A stretch of DNA of 64,000 nt from Mycobacterium scrofulaceum (GTDB lineage Bacteria; Actinomycetota; Actinomycetes; Mycobacteriales; Mycobacteriaceae). The notes below the pieces were generated by a model. It made no database searches, had not been told where the DNA came from, and saw nothing but the letters and a program-made list of their open reading frames with translations. Of the stretch, positions 1-11,934 are shown one piece after another; the first letter of the stretch is position 1, and each line of letters begins with the position of its first letter. Position numbers and translations under genes: made by a program. The stretch lies in the NCBI RefSeq assembly GCF_002086735.1, contig NZ_MVIJ01000001.1, positions 186,001 through 250,000 on the forward strand, in the 5' to 3' direction.

Positions 1-1
1 G

Positions 2-277
2 GGCGGCGACGCGATGGGCATGGCCGCCCATGGCGCCGCGCCGGGATCGCCGCACGCGGCCCACCACATGTCCCAGGGCACGCCGGGCTGGGTCAGCGTC
101 GTGAACTGGACCGCGGCCGTGGGGTTCGCCGCGGTGGCGATCTACTGGGCGTACCGCTGGATGGCGCGGCGCTGGACGCGCCTGATGCCGCGGGCGGTTC
201 CCCTCGCCTACGCCCAAATCGCAGCTCAGACGGTCACCGCCGCCGGCACGGCGTTGATGTTCGGCGCCATTGTATGA
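2..277 (+). CDS. C-terminal end of a DUF5134-like membrane protein (partial)
   Basis: The reading frame is open from the left edge, so only the last 91 codons are present and the true start lies outside the window. The visible part has a His/Ala/Pro-rich loop (near MAAHGAAPGS and HAAHHM). It is followed by two hydrophobic segments, roughly VVNWTAAVGFAAVAIYWAYR and the last 20 residues, joined by an Arg-rich turn. This matches the end of the mycobacterial DUF5134 integral membrane family, whose M. tuberculosis member (Rv2473) sits at the same place beside Rv2474c. The histidine cluster could bind metal, but that is inference. The function is unknown. Family assignment rests on position and hydrophobic layout rather than a search. 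Confidence 0.6.
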   Translation, partial: GGDAMGMAAHGAAPGSPHAAHHMSQGTPGWVSVVNWTAAVGFAAVAIYWAYRWMARRWTRLMPRAVPLAYAQIAAQTVTAAGTALMFGAIV

Positions 278-347
278 GCCCGGGCGGGGTCGGCTCGCCC
301 CGCCTTCCGCCTCGGCGCGTGGCTCGGCGCTCCTCTATACCTAGTAC

Positions 348-1382
348 ATGGCGACCTACGCGTGGACAGTGATCGGAGCCGGGCCCGCGGGAATTGCCGC
401 GGTGGGAAAACTGCTCGATCAGGGCATCCCGCCCGACAAGATCGCCTGGGTCGACCCGGCCTTCGCCGCGGGAGATTTGGGCGGCAAGTGGAGGTCGGTG
501 TCCAGCAACACCATCGCCGGGACATTCATGAGTTTCTTGAATAGCTCTGCGGCCTTTCGGTTCTCACAGGCCCCGCCATGGCCGCTCGCCGAAGTCGACC
601 CGGAGGAAACCTGCGCCCTGGCCCTGGTCGCCGATCCGTTGGTGTGGGTGACCGGCCAGCTGCGCGAACGGGTACGGGTGTTCGAAACGACGGCCACCAG
701 CCTGACCCTGCGGCGCCGGCAGTGGTACATCGAGACGCGGGACCCGGAACTGACTTCAGACAACGTCATCCTCGCCGTCGGCGCGGTACCCCGCAGGCTC
801 GACTATCCAATCGATGAGATTCCGGTCGAGGTCGCCCTGGATGCAGAGCAACTCGCCGAGGTACCGCTCGAGGGCGCGACGGTCGCCGTCTTCGGCTCGT
901 CGCACTCGTCGATGATCGCCTTGCCGCACCTGCTGCGGCACCCGGTCCGCAAGGTGATCAATTTCTACCGCAGCCCACTCAAATACGCTGTCTATCTGAG
1001 GGATTGGATCCTTTTCGACGACACCGGCCTCAAGGGGCGAGCCGCCGTGTGGGCCCGCGAGAACATCGACGGCGTGTACCCGGAGCGGTTGGAGCGCTGC
1101 CTGGTTTCCGGCCCGCAATTCGACGAGAAGGTGGCCGAATGCGACCGCGTCGTCTACACCGTCGGTTTCGAGCAACGGAAGCTGCCCGAGACGCCGCAGT
1201 GGGGCCCGCTGCCGTACAACCGGATGAACGGGATCCTGGCCCCCGGATTGTTCGGGCTGGGCATCGCGTTCCCGGAGTACGCCGAGGATCCTTACGGTTA
1301 CGGCCAATACCGCGTCGGCCTCCAGAAGTTCGTGGATTACCTGGACGCGGTTCTTCCGCTCTGGATGGCCTACGGGACGTGA
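348..1382 (+). CDS. FAD-dependent pyridine nucleotide oxidoreductase
   Basis: This is a 344-residue flavoprotein. A Rossmann motif GAGPAG lies at residues 10-15 for FAD. A second nucleotide-binding stretch, VAVFGSSHSS, near residue 180 probably binds NAD(P)H, and a third conserved part at the C-terminus (LFGLGIAFPEYAEDPYGYGQ) closes the flavin site. The arrangement resembles the thioredoxin-reductase and flavin-monooxygenase superfamily. No CxxC redox pair is visible, so a disulfide reductase role is unlikely and the substrate is unknown. The ATG at 348 has no Shine-Dalgarno sequence. A -10-like TATACC at 335-340 lies 7 bases before the ATG, which would suit a leaderless transcript. The gene converges on the leftward gene at 1392 with only 9 bases between them. 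Confidence 0.8.
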   Translation: MATYAWTVIGAGPAGIAAVGKLLDQGIPPDKIAWVDPAFAAGDLGGKWRSVSSNTIAGTFMSFLNSSAAFRFSQAPPWPLAEVDPEETCALALVADPLVWVTGQLRERVRVFETTATSLTLRRRQWYIETRDPELTSDNVILAVGAVPRRLDYPIDEIPVEVALDAEQLAEVPLEGATVAVFGSSHSSMIALPHLLRHPVRKVINFYRSPLKYAVYLRDWILFDDTGLKGRAAVWARENIDGVYPERLERCLVSGPQFDEKVAECDRVVYTVGFEQRKLPETPQWGPLPYNRMNGILAPGLFGLGIAFPEYAEDPYGYGQYRVGLQKFVDYLDAVLPLWMAYGT

Positions 1383-1391
1383 AGGTATCCG

Positions 1392-2066
1392 TCAGCGCAA
1401 CACCAGCGCCGGGTCGCCGCGACGGCGATACACCGAACCGAAACGGGCGTCGATACGCAGCCAGGTCGGCAGGATCCGGACCCGGATCATCTCGTCGGCG
1501 CCGACGGCGTCCGGCGACTGCGGCAGGAAACCCATCGCCGTCAGGGCGAACACACACCGCATGGGCAGCCCGACGCTGCCGTCCGGGGAGCTGACCTGGA
1601 TGACCTCCTGGTCGAGCAGCGACACCGGCGGGCCGTGAGAACTGCCGTGTTCCTTGGCAAGTCGCGCGCCACGCTGCGCCAGGTCGAGCATCACGCGGGC
1701 GGGGATGTCATCGAGGTGGGTGAAACCGGAGTCCGGCGGCAGGGCGCCTCGCCACGCGGAATCCATCGCGAAGCCGGGATCGACATAGCCGGAGTCGTCC
1801 ATCGCGGACAGCCCGCGCCCCAACGCATCCGCACCCACCGAGAGATCCTCGGGCCGCACCTGGCCACCCACCACCCGGCTGGCCAGCACGTCGAAACCCG
1901 TTGCCATCCAAGCCGTCAGCAGTCCGGGCGACCGGGTGCGCAGTCGAATGATCGCGGCGTCATCGAGTCGCAGCGCGCGATCGACGAACGCGGCCAGCTC
2001 CCTGCGTTGGGCGGCCGGGTCGGCCGGCCCCAGCCAAAGCCCGCGGTCAACTACTACCGGATCCAC
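1392..2066 (-). CDS. Conserved hypothetical protein, Rv2474c-like
   Basis: I do not recognise a catalytic family for this 224-residue soluble protein. It corresponds by position and size to M. tuberculosis Rv2474c. I place the start at GTG 2064-2066, which overlaps the end of the thioesterase gene by 13 bases. On the minus strand GGGAG precedes this GTG by 11 bases. A longer frame running back to 2240 lies wholly inside the thioesterase and has poor composition. The protein is rich in Asp, Arg and Leu, has no signal peptide or membrane segment, and shows no obvious metal or nucleotide motif. The overlap implies translation coupled to gdh and the thioesterase. Confidence 0.72.
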   Translation of the reverse strand: MDPVVVDRGLWLGPADPAAQRRELAAFVDRALRLDDAAIIRLRTRSPGLLTAWMATGFDVLASRVVGGQVRPEDLSVGADALGRGLSAMDDSGYVDPGFAMDSAWRGALPPDSGFTHLDDIPARVMLDLAQRGARLAKEHGSSHGPPVSLLDQEVIQVSSPDGSVGLPMRCVFALTAMGFLPQSPDAVGADEMIRVRILPTWLRIDARFGSVYRRRGDPALVLR

Positions 2067-2467
2067 CGTTGCAGATACTCCCGATGATGTGGGGAGAGGC
2101 GCACCAGGCGCTCCTCCTCGATATGGACGGCGGCCAGCTGCGACTCGGCGACGACGGCGGGCTTGGACTCGGGATCGGCATTGATTGAACGCACTTCGTA
2201 GCCCAGCGTGAAGTCCACCGCCCGCAACCGCTTGGTCCACATCGTCACCTGCAGCGGCGAATCGACCAGCCGCAGTTGACCTTTGTAGGTCACCTTGACT
2301 TCGGCGATCAGCAACCCGATGGTCAAGATATCGACCTCGAACGCTTCACGCAGAAACTGGACCCGCGCCTCCTCCAGGATCGTGACCATGGTGGCGTGGT
2401 TGACGTGCTGGTACATGTCGATGTCCGACCACCGTACCGGGACGGGGGCCACGAAGCCGACGCTCAA
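2054..2467 (-). CDS. Acyl-CoA thioesterase, hotdog fold (4HBT/FadM type)
   Basis: This 137-residue protein has the classic 4-hydroxybenzoyl-CoA thioesterase start: [19 protein letters not shown] contains the catalytic-type Asp after Trp-Ser and the Asn-His pair. It probably hydrolyses an acyl-CoA in the cytoplasm; the chain length cannot be told. The start is TTG at 2465-2467, which overlaps the gdh stop as TTGA. GAGGG lies 8 bases upstream of the TTG, inside gdh. This gives almost the same length as M. tuberculosis Rv2475c (138 residues). An upstream in-frame start at 2617 would lie inside gdh and add about 50 residues of non-family sequence. The gene is translationally coupled between gdh and the Rv2474c-like gene. 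Confidence 0.85.
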   Translation of the reverse strand: MSVGFVAPVPVRWSDIDMYQHVNHATMVTILEEARVQFLREAFEVDILTIGLLIAEVKVTYKGQLRLVDSPLQVTMWTKRLRAVDFTLGYEVRSINADPESKPAVVAESQLAAVHIEEERLVRLSPHHREYLQRWIR

Positions 2468-5400
2468 CTCGACGACCCTCTTCCGCTGGTGCGGGTCATG
2501 CGCCGGATCTGCCGCGCGGCCACCGACAACGTCGCAAGGTCCTTCTCCCCGCTTTCCTGGATTTCGATCAGGGTGCGGCGGGCCCGCTCGACCCGCGATG
2601 CCGACAGGTGCTCCCACTCGGCGATCTTCTCCTCGCCGCTTTCGTCCGGCTCACCCACCGCGAGCACGTCGAAGCACAACGACCGCAGCGAGGCGTAAAT
2701 GTCGTCGCGAATCGCCAACCGCGCCAGGGAATGCCAGCGATCGTTGCGGGGCAGCTCGGAAACGGCCGTCAGCAAACCGTCGGTGCCCAGCCGGTCCATC
2801 AGGGCGAAGTAGGTGTCCGCGACCTCGGCGGCGTCGATGTCGTTGATGTCGCCGATGTCGATGATGTCGAGCAGGCTGAACCGGTACAGACCGGCGGCGA
2901 TCATGTACGCCAGGTCCTCGGGCGCTCCCTGCGAGGCGAACTCGGCGGCCTCCTTCTCGACGATCGCCTTGTCGTCGCCCCGTAGCCACTCCGACATCCG
3001 CGGGGTGAGGTCCTTGACCTTCGCGGCGAACCGGTTGATCTCGGCGCCGACGGCCAGCGGCTGGGGACGGTAGTTGAGCAGCCACCGGCTGGCGCGGTCG
3101 ATCAACCGCCGGGTGTCCAGTGTGAGCCGGTCCGACAGCGCGACCGGCAGATTCGCCGCGCGGATCCGTCGCCAGATGTCCCCGACGCCGAAGATCGCGT
3201 CGGTGGCCACGTAGGTCCGCACCGCGTCGACCGGCCCGACACCGACGTCCTCGACGATCCGGAAGGCGTAGCTGATGCCGGCGGTGTCGACCAGATCGTT
3301 GATCAGCATGGTGGTGACGATCTCCCGGCGCAGCTGGTGGGTGCGGATCTCCGGGGTGAACCGGTCCCGCAACGGCGTCGGAAAGTATTGGGGCAACCGG
3401 GATGCGAACACGTCCTGCTCGGTCAGCTCGGTGTTCAGCATCTCCTCTTTGAGCCCGAGCTTGACGTGCGCCATCAGGGTGCACAGCTCGGGCGACGTCA
3501 GACCGATGCCGGCCTCACACCGCCGGTCGATCTCCTTCTCCGAGGGCAGCGCTTCCAGTTCGCGGTTGAGCCCCCGCTCGTCGACCAGGTACTGAATCTG
3601 CCTGCCGTGCACGGGCAGCAGGCTGGCCGCGTTGGCGCGGCTGGTGCCGATCAGGTCGTTCTGATCCTCGTTGTCGGTGAGCACCAGCTGCGCGACCTCG
3701 TCGGTCATCGACTCCAGCAGTTCTTTGCGCTCGTCGGGATCGACCCTGCCGGCGGTGACCAGCGAGTCGATCAGGATCTTGATGTTGACCTCGTGGTCCG
3801 AACAGTCCACGCCGGCGGAGTTGTCCATCGCGTCGGTGTTGATGCGACCGCCGGACAGGTCGAATTCGACCCGGCCCAGGGCGGTGACCCCCAGGTTCCC
3901 ACCTTCGCCGATCACCTTGGCGCGCACCTGACTTGCGTTGACCCGCACCGGATCGTTGGCGCGGTCGCCGACGTCGGCGTCGGACTCCGACTCGGCCTTG
4001 ATGTAGGTGCCGATGCCGCCGTTGAACAGCAGGTCCACCGGCGCCTGCAGGATCGCCTTGATCAGGTTGGGCGGGGTCATCTCGGTGACCTCGCCGTCGA
4101 TGCCCAAGGCGTCGCGCACCTGCGGGCTGACCGGGATGGACTTGTGCTCGCGGCTGTACACCCCGCCGCCCTCGCTGATCAACGACTCGTCGTAGTCCTC
4201 CCAGCTGGACCGCGGCAGGTCGAACATCCGCCGGCGTTCCTCCCACGAGGCCGCCGGGTCGGGGTCGGGATCGAGGAAGACGTGCCGATGGTCGAAGGCG
4301 GCGATCAACCTGATGTGTTTGGACAGCAGCATGCCGTTGCCGAACACGTCGCCGCTCATGTCGCCGATGCCGACCACGGTGAAGTCCTCGGTCTGGGTGT
4401 CCACGCCCATCTCCCGGAAGTGGCGTTTGACGGCCTCCCATGCGCCCCTGGCGGTGATGCCCATGGCCTTGTGGTCGTAGCCCACCGATCCGCCGGACGC
4501 GAACGCGTCGCCCAGCCAGAACCCGTAGGACTTCGCGACGTCGTTGGCGATGTCGGAGAAGGTGGCGGTGCCCTTGTCCGCGGCCACCACCAGGTAGGCG
4601 TCGTCGCCGTCTCGTCGGAGCACCTCGGGCGGCGGACTGACCTTCTTCGTTTTGTGGTCGACGTTGTCGGTGACGTCGAGCAGCCCGGAGATGAACAGCT
4701 GATAGCAGGCGACGCCTTCGGTGCGGGCCGCCTCCCGGTCCTGGGCCTGGTCGCCGGTGGCCATCGGTGGCCGCTTGACGACGAAGCCGCCCTTGGCCCC
4801 GACCGGCACGATGACGGCGTTCTTCACTGCCTGCGCCTTGACGAGGCCGAGGATCTCGGTGCGGAAATCGTCGCGGCGATCCGACCAGCGCAGCCCGCCG
4901 CGCGCCACCGGACCGAACCGCAGGTGCACGCCCTCGACGCGGGGCGAGTAGACGAAGATCTCGTATTTGGGACGCGGCAGCGGCAGCTCGTCGATCAGCT
5001 GGGCATCGAGCTTGAGCGCCAGCACATTTCGCGCGCGGGCCGAACCCTCCCGGGTCACGAAGTAATTGGTGCGCAGCGTCGCCTGAACCAGGGAGGCGAA
5101 GGCCCGCAGGATGCGGTCGGTGTCCAGGCTCATCAGCGCGTCGATGTCGGCGGCGACCGCGGCCGCCGCGGCCTGGGCGTCGCGGTTCGCCGAGGGACCC
5201 GAGGGCCGGGGATCGAACAGCGCCTCGAACAGGGCGACCAGGGAACGCGCGGTGGACGGGTGCTCGCCCAGCACCGATTCGATGTAGGACTGACTGTAGG
5301 GAAAACCGGCCTGCCGCAGGTATTTCGCGTAGGCGCGCAGCAGCACGACCTGCTGCCAGGTCAGCCGCGCGCGCATGACCAGCTCGTTGAACCGGTCGAT

Positions 5401-7317
5401 CTCGACGCGCCCTTGCCAGATCGCCGTGACCGCGTCGGCGAAGCGCTGCGCGGTCGCTTCGCGCTCGGCCGCCGTGGTGGCCGGCGCGATGCTGGGATGC
5501 GTCGAGATCTTGAACTGGTAGATCCACACCGGTAGCCCGTCGGGCCGGGTCACCGTGAAGGGGCGTTCCTCGAGCACCACCACGCCCATGCTCTGCAGCA
5601 TGGGCAGCAGCTGGCTCAGCGACGCGGTGCGCCCGCCCAGGAACCAGGTGAGTTGGGCGGCACCGTCGTCGCCGCGTTCGGAGAACACCAGCTTGACCGA
5701 ATCGTCTTGCAGCTCTTCGATGATGGCGATGTGGTCGATGGCGTCGGCCGGGGCGACGGCCTGCTTGTAGACCTCGGGGAAAGCGTTCGCGTAATGCTCG
5801 ACTTCGGCGTGGTCGACGGAGCTGTCCGCCGCGGCGCCCATCAATCGGTCGGTCCAGGTCCGCGCGGCCTCGCTCAGCATCCCCTGGATGCGGACCCGGT
5901 TGTCCTCGGAGACGTCGACCGGCGCGGCGGCATCATCCTTCTGGGGCAGCCGCACCATGAAATGCATCAGGGCCCAGGGAGATTCGCTGACGCGAGCGGT
6001 GAATTCCAGTCGCGTTCCGCCGAACTCGCGGACCAGGATGTCCTCGATCTGCAGCCGGACCTGCGTGGTGTAGCGGTCCCTGGGCAGGTAGACCAGGCAC
6101 GAGACGAAGTATTGGAGCCGGTCGGCACGCAAGAACAACAACGCCTGCCGCTGAGATCCCAGATCCACCACCGCTTTGGCCATCGCCAACAGCTGTTCGG
6201 CGCCCAACGTGAACAGCTCGGAGCGGGGCACGGTCTGGATGACATCGAGCAGCAGCTGGCCGGGGTGGATCGGATCGCTGTCGGCCAGGGCGAGCGCGTC
6301 GCGCACCCGGGTGGAGATCATCGGGATCTCCAGGACGTCGGCGTTCATGGCGGCGACCGTGAAGAGCCCGACGAAGCGGTGCTCGACGACGCCGTCGTCG
6401 CCGTCGAGGTTTTCCCGAACGGCGATCGCGTACGGGTAGGCGCCGTAGCGCAGGTAGCTGCCGACGACCGACTGCGCCAGCACCAGCAATTTGTCGTCGT
6501 CGGTCAACCGCGGCCGGGACCCGGTGCGGTTGCGCAGGACGCCCAGGCCGGGTGAGCCGTCGCCGGAGACCAGGCGCTCGTGCACGCGGCACCGCTGGTA
6601 GCCGAGCAGCAGGAAGTTGCCGTCGCCCAGCCAGCGCAACAGGGCCGCGACGTCGTCGCGGTCCGGGGCCGAGAAGTGACCTTGCGCATTGGTCTCGACC
6701 TCCGCGGCCAGGCCACCCAGCGTGGCGATCAGCGCGCCCGCGTCGCTGGCGACCTGCTGCACGTCGGACAGCACCTTGGGCAACAGCCGTTCGACCTCGG
6801 CGAGGCCCTTGCTGTCGACGGACGGCAGCAGCTGCACGTGTATCCACGCTTCGCCGACGTATTGCGGGGCGCCCGGCGGCTTCGGTTCGACACTGAGCAG
6901 GTCACCGTTCGGGTCGCGGTTGACTTCGAACACCGGCGTCATGATGGCCGCGTAGGGCACACCGAGCCGGTGCAGCAGCACCGTGACCGAGTCCATCAGC
7001 ATGCCGCCGTGGTCGGTGACGACCTGCAGGGCGGGCCCGAATCCGGCGGGGTCGTCCGGAGCGTAGACCGCGACCCGGCTTTGGCCGGCCGGCCGGTGCT
7101 GGCCCAGTCGATAGTGCGCGGCGAGCATCGCGGGCGTCACGATGGCGGCCGGCACGGTCAGGCCGATCGGCCCGGATTCCGCCACCCCGGATCCGTCGCC
7201 GTGCGGACCGCGATAGCTCTCGATGTAGGCCTTCGCGATCCAGTCCGGAATGTCACGCTGCTGGCCGAAGGCGGTCCACGGCTTGAGGGCCTGCTTGGCT
7301 CCGGGATCGATCGTCAT
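2464..7317 (-). CDS. gdh: NAD-specific glutamate dehydrogenase, 180-kDa class
   Basis: This 1,617-residue enzyme oxidises glutamate to 2-oxoglutarate and ammonia with NAD, linking nitrogen and carbon metabolism. The catalytic core lies around residues 760-1150. It has the substrate-lysine motif [14 protein letters not shown], then [13 protein letters not shown] and [20 protein letters not shown], which is the nucleotide-binding part. The roughly 700-residue N-terminal part carries the ACT-like regulatory region of the large GDHs, and a long helical C-terminal domain follows the core. Length matches M. tuberculosis Rv2476c (about 1,624). I chose ATG 7315-7317 (MTIDPGAKQ) rather than the in-frame ATG five codons earlier, because GGGAG lies 8 bases before it and family members begin MTIDPGAK. 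In actinobacteria the large GDH is inhibited by the FHA protein GarA; that is family knowledge and GarA is not in the window. Confidence 0.96.
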   Translation of the reverse strand: MTIDPGAKQALKPWTAFGQQRDIPDWIAKAYIESYRGPHGDGSGVAESGPIGLTVPAAIVTPAMLAAHYRLGQHRPAGQSRVAVYAPDDPAGFGPALQVVTDHGGMLMDSVTVLLHRLGVPYAAIMTPVFEVNRDPNGDLLSVEPKPPGAPQYVGEAWIHVQLLPSVDSKGLAEVERLLPKVLSDVQQVASDAGALIATLGGLAAEVETNAQGHFSAPDRDDVAALLRWLGDGNFLLLGYQRCRVHERLVSGDGSPGLGVLRNRTGSRPRLTDDDKLLVLAQSVVGSYLRYGAYPYAIAVRENLDGDDGVVEHRFVGLFTVAAMNADVLEIPMISTRVRDALALADSDPIHPGQLLLDVIQTVPRSELFTLGAEQLLAMAKAVVDLGSQRQALLFLRADRLQYFVSCLVYLPRDRYTTQVRLQIEDILVREFGGTRLEFTARVSESPWALMHFMVRLPQKDDAAAPVDVSEDNRVRIQGMLSEAARTWTDRLMGAAADSSVDHAEVEHYANAFPEVYKQAVAPADAIDHIAIIEELQDDSVKLVFSERGDDGAAQLTWFLGGRTASLSQLLPMLQSMGVVVLEERPFTVTRPDGLPVWIYQFKISTHPSIAPATTAAEREATAQRFADAVTAIWQGRVEIDRFNELVMRARLTWQQVVLLRAYAKYLRQAGFPYSQSYIESVLGEHPSTARSLVALFEALFDPRPSGPSANRDAQAAAAAVAADIDALMSLDTDRILRAFASLVQATLRTNYFVTREGSARARNVLALKLDAQLIDELPLPRPKYEIFVYSPRVEGVHLRFGPVARGGLRWSDRRDDFRTEILGLVKAQAVKNAVIVPVGAKGGFVVKRPPMATGDQAQDREAARTEGVACYQLFISGLLDVTDNVDHKTKKVSPPPEVLRRDGDDAYLVVAADKGTATFSDIANDVAKSYGFWLGDAFASGGSVGYDHKAMGITARGAWEAVKRHFREMGVDTQTEDFTVVGIGDMSGDVFGNGMLLSKHIRLIAAFDHRHVFLDPDPDPAASWEERRRMFDLPRSSWEDYDESLISEGGGVYSREHKSIPVSPQVRDALGIDGEVTEMTPPNLIKAILQAPVDLLFNGGIGTYIKAESESDADVGDRANDPVRVNASQVRAKVIGEGGNLGVTALGRVEFDLSGGRINTDAMDNSAGVDCSDHEVNIKILIDSLVTAGRVDPDERKELLESMTDEVAQLVLTDNEDQNDLIGTSRANAASLLPVHGRQIQYLVDERGLNRELEALPSEKEIDRRCEAGIGLTSPELCTLMAHVKLGLKEEMLNTELTEQDVFASRLPQYFPTPLRDRFTPEIRTHQLRREIVTTMLINDLVDTAGISYAFRIVEDVGVGPVDAVRTYVATDAIFGVGDIWRRIRAANLPVALSDRLTLDTRRLIDRASRWLLNYRPQPLAVGAEINRFAAKVKDLTPRMSEWLRGDDKAIVEKEAAEFASQGAPEDLAYMIAAGLYRFSLLDIIDIGDINDIDAAEVADTYFALMDRLGTDGLLTAVSELPRNDRWHSLARLAIRDDIYASLRSLCFDVLAVGEPDESGEEKIAEWEHLSASRVERARRTLIEIQESGEKDLATLSVAARQIRRMTRTSGRGSSS

Positions 7318-7438
7318 GCCGATAGCTCCCAACTCGTGACAACTGCCGCTGTGCTCAACCGCCCACTCTTCCCCCGCCGCGGGGTGCCCCCCGCAGCGGC
7401 CCTCGGGGCCACATCGTCGCGGGGCGTGGCAGCTGACA

Positions 7439-9115
<1,677 letters not shown>

Positions 9116-9233
9116 TCCGCGGTTATGCCTTTCTGGTCGTCAAGTGATCTCGCGGACCATCCTAGGCACCGGCCGACGGCCACCGGCCCGCCCCTAAGCC
9201 GACCGTCGGGCGGGAACGGACAGCGGGGCGCGG

Positions 9234-9713
9234 TCAGGCAGCGGCGTTGGCGGAATCGGCCGGGCCGTCATCGGCCTTGAGGTCCTCGTCACCACCAACG
9301 TCGGCGGCCGCCACCGAAGTTCCATCGGCGGCCGGGTGCTCCGCGCTCGGGCCCGTATACCCGGGCTTCTCGATCCGCACGATCGCGCGGGACACGTCGG
9401 GCCCGACGGAGGTGGCACGCATTTCCAGCGACGAGCGGCGGTTGCCGTCGCGATCTTCGTACTCGCTGGTGTAGACGTGGCCGACCACGATCACCGGTGC
9501 GCCCTTGCCCAGCGCGGCACCCACGCCGGTGACCAACTTGCCCCAGCAATTGACGTTGATGAACAGCGAGTTACCCGGCTCCCAGCCGCCGTCGGCCGTG
9601 CGCCGCCGGGAATTGCTGGCCACCCGGAACTTGATGACCTCCTGAGTGCCGACCTGTCGACGTTCGGGGTTGTTGACGATGTGGCCTACCACGGTAAGCG
9701 GGGTTTCGAACAT
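9234..9713 (-). CDS. ssbB: Single-stranded DNA-binding protein, second paralogue
   Basis: This 159-residue protein has an N-terminal OB fold (about residues 1-105: MFETPLTVVGHIVNNPE, KFRVASNSRR, FINVNCWGKL, VVGHVYTSEYEDRDGN). A flexible acidic Ala/Asp-rich tail follows. The tail lacks the DDEPPF-like tip that recruits partner proteins in the main SSB, so this is the paralogous SSBb type (Rv2478c in M. tuberculosis) rather than the replication SSB. The ATG at 9711-9713 has GGAAGGGA upstream. An in-frame start 15 codons earlier has no ribosome binding site and adds residues alien to the fold. Related SSBb proteins have been linked to stress and recombination; a role here is inference. Confidence 0.9.
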   Translation of the reverse strand: MFETPLTVVGHIVNNPERRQVGTQEVIKFRVASNSRRRTADGGWEPGNSLFINVNCWGKLVTGVGAALGKGAPVIVVGHVYTSEYEDRDGNRRSSLEMRATSVGPDVSRAIVRIEKPGYTGPSAEHPAADGTSVAAADVGGDEDLKADDGPADSANAAA

Positions 9714-9867
9714 GGGCCTGATCCCTTCCTGGTTGCGATTGGGCGCTGAACGCATCACCGCCCGTCCTGGCAGCCAGTGAGCCCGGCGGCACCGACGGGC
9801 CGGCGGGTGGGAAGGCCTTCGACCCGGCGTCGCCCGCCGGCCCTGTGGAAAGACTCACGACTGTGGA

Positions 9868-11904
9868 TCAGTCCGCGGGTTGATGCGAGCGCTTCGGCGC
9901 GTCTCGCTGGGCGAGTTCGGCGAGCATGGCGTTATAGGCGACCAGCTCGGCGTCGTCGTCGCGGTCGGCGGCGCGGTCCAACCGCCGCGCGGTGCGGTCG
10001 TCGCTGCGCGCCCACTGCACCAGCAGCGCCATCATGACGATCACCAGGGGCAGCTCCCCCGCCGCCCAGGCGATGCCGCCACCCAGCCGCTGGTCCCCCA
10101 GCAGGTCGGTGTGCCAGCTCAAACCGAGCGAACGGTAGTAATCGGCGCCGAGCACCCTGCGGGTGCCCATCAGCACCACCCCGAAGAACGCGTGCAGCGG
10201 CAACGACGCGAACACCACACCCACCTTGGCCAGCGGCGGGATCGGCCGCGGGGTGGGGTCGACGCCGATGACGATCCAATAGAACAGGTAGCCGCTGAGC
10301 AGGAAGTGCACGTTCATCGCGAGGTGGCCCGCGTGACTGCTCACTGCGGTGTCGAACAGGTTCGACAGGTACAGCCCGTAGAAGCCGGCGACGAAAAGCA
10401 CCGTGGCGACCACGGGGTTGGTGAGGAACCGCGACAGCCGGCTGTGCAACGCGGCGAGCAACCATTCCCGCATCCCCGGCGGGCCGTCGCGGCCCGCTGC
10501 GGGCAACGCCCGCAGGGCCAGGCTGACCGGGGCGCCGAGCACCAGCAGGATCGGCACCAGCATCGACAGGCCCATGTGGGCGATCATGTGCACGCTGAAC
10601 ATCGCCGGCATGTAGCGGCCGACCCCCGACGAGGTGACGAACAGCAAGGTCAGGCAGCCGAGCAGCCAGGCCACGGTCCGCCCGGGCGGCCAGGCGTCGC
10701 CGCGGCGGCGCAGGCGCACCACAGCGGCCACGTAGAGGGCGGCCAACACGATCGCGGCGCTGCCGAAGATCAGGTCGAAGCGCCAGTCGAACAGGATGCG
10801 GGCCGGCGTCGGCGGCCCGCTGAAGTCGTAGCCGATCTCGGCTTCGGGAATCGAGGGCAGCCGGCTCGGCGGCGGGGGCGGCGGGGTGCGGCCCAGCCCG
10901 ACGGCGACACCGAAGGTCAAGCCGAAGACGGCGGCCTCGGCGAGCGCGAGCCGGAGCAGGGCGCGGCGCGCCGCGGGTGCTTCCGGTTCCGCCTGCAATC
11001 GGGCGACCGACGAGCGCCGCTGACGCCACCCGATGACGCCCAGCACGCACAGGGCGACGAACTTGGCGATGACCAAGCGCCCGTACTCGGTGGTCAACAG
11101 GTCGCCGGGCGCCACCCGCACCACGGCGTTCATCACGCCGCTCAGCGCCATCGCGACCCAGCACCACAGCGCGATCGCCGAGAACCGCCGCGCCGCCAGG
11201 GCGATGTGCCCACCCCCGCGCAGCCCGTACGCCGCCAACGCCAGCAGCCCCCCGGCCCACAGGGCGGCGGCTACCAGGTGGATCAGCAGGCTGTTGGTCG
11301 CCAGGTCGTGCGACCCACCGGCCGACGAGTGGCCGGTCAGTGCCAGCGGGATGAGCGTCAGCACCGAGCCGGCGAACAGCAGCGGCGTCCACGACCAGCG
11401 CAGCACCGGCAGGCTGGCCAGCATCACCAGCGCGGCCAGCGCCGCGGTCCAGCGCCACGCCGAGGCGGTGGCGACCAGGCCGGCAACCGACCAGAGCCGC
11501 ACCGGGTTCAGCAGCGCGCTCAACGGTCGGCCCGACACATCGGAGATAGTCAGCGGCACCAGCAGCGCCGCGCACACGGCCCACACGCCCGACGCCACCG
11601 TCCCCAGCCGAAGCGCCCGGTAGCCGTCGGCGTCCAGGACGCCGCTGCGTTGCGGCGGCACGAAGAACGCCGCGAACAGGAACGAGCCGACGGCCAACAC
11701 CGCGGCGATCTCCCCCGCCGCCCGGACGAACGGCAACCCCAGCGTGGTCGCCGAGCCCGGGTCGGGCAAACCCGTGGCGGTCAGCGCGTCGGCCAGCGAC
11801 AACGCCCCGATACCGGCCGCCGTGCAGCCCGCCAGCACCCCGACGCCGATCAGCAGCGGCCACGCGAGCGCGCGGGGGGTGGTCACAGACCGGTCGACCG
11901 TCAT
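9868..11904 (-). CDS. CopD-CtaG fusion: copper / cytochrome oxidase assembly membrane protein
   Basis: This 678-residue polytopic membrane protein has two parts. The first, about residues 1-330, is CopD-like with roughly eight to nine membrane spans and conserved His (LTGHSSAGGSHD, SLLIHLVAAALWAGG). The second, about 370-640, is a caa3-type CtaG domain (SVHMIAHMGLSMLVPILLVL, FYGLYLSNLFDTAVSSHAGH, LGLSWHTDLLGDQRLGGGIA). Such fusions handle copper at the membrane and help to insert it into cytochrome oxidase; transport and assembly are not separable from sequence. A Pro-rich hinge (RTPPPPPPSRLPS) joins the halves. The protein resembles M. tuberculosis Rv0102, which lies elsewhere in that genome. 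It starts 30 bases after the plsB2 stop and may be co-transcribed with it. Confidence 0.85.
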   Translation of the reverse strand: MTVDRSVTTPRALAWPLLIGVGVLAGCTAAGIGALSLADALTATGLPDPGSATTLGLPFVRAAGEIAAVLAVGSFLFAAFFVPPQRSGVLDADGYRALRLGTVASGVWAVCAALLVPLTISDVSGRPLSALLNPVRLWSVAGLVATASAWRWTAALAALVMLASLPVLRWSWTPLLFAGSVLTLIPLALTGHSSAGGSHDLATNSLLIHLVAAALWAGGLLALAAYGLRGGGHIALAARRFSAIALWCWVAMALSGVMNAVVRVAPGDLLTTEYGRLVIAKFVALCVLGVIGWRQRRSSVARLQAEPEAPAARRALLRLALAEAAVFGLTFGVAVGLGRTPPPPPPSRLPSIPEAEIGYDFSGPPTPARILFDWRFDLIFGSAAIVLAALYVAAVVRLRRRGDAWPPGRTVAWLLGCLTLLFVTSSGVGRYMPAMFSVHMIAHMGLSMLVPILLVLGAPVSLALRALPAAGRDGPPGMREWLLAALHSRLSRFLTNPVVATVLFVAGFYGLYLSNLFDTAVSSHAGHLAMNVHFLLSGYLFYWIVIGVDPTPRPIPPLAKVGVVFASLPLHAFFGVVLMGTRRVLGADYYRSLGLSWHTDLLGDQRLGGGIAWAAGELPLVIVMMALLVQWARSDDRTARRLDRAADRDDDAELVAYNAMLAELAQRDAPKRSHQPAD

Positions 11905-11934
11905 ACAGCCAGGGTATGGGGCGCCGAGCGCGGG

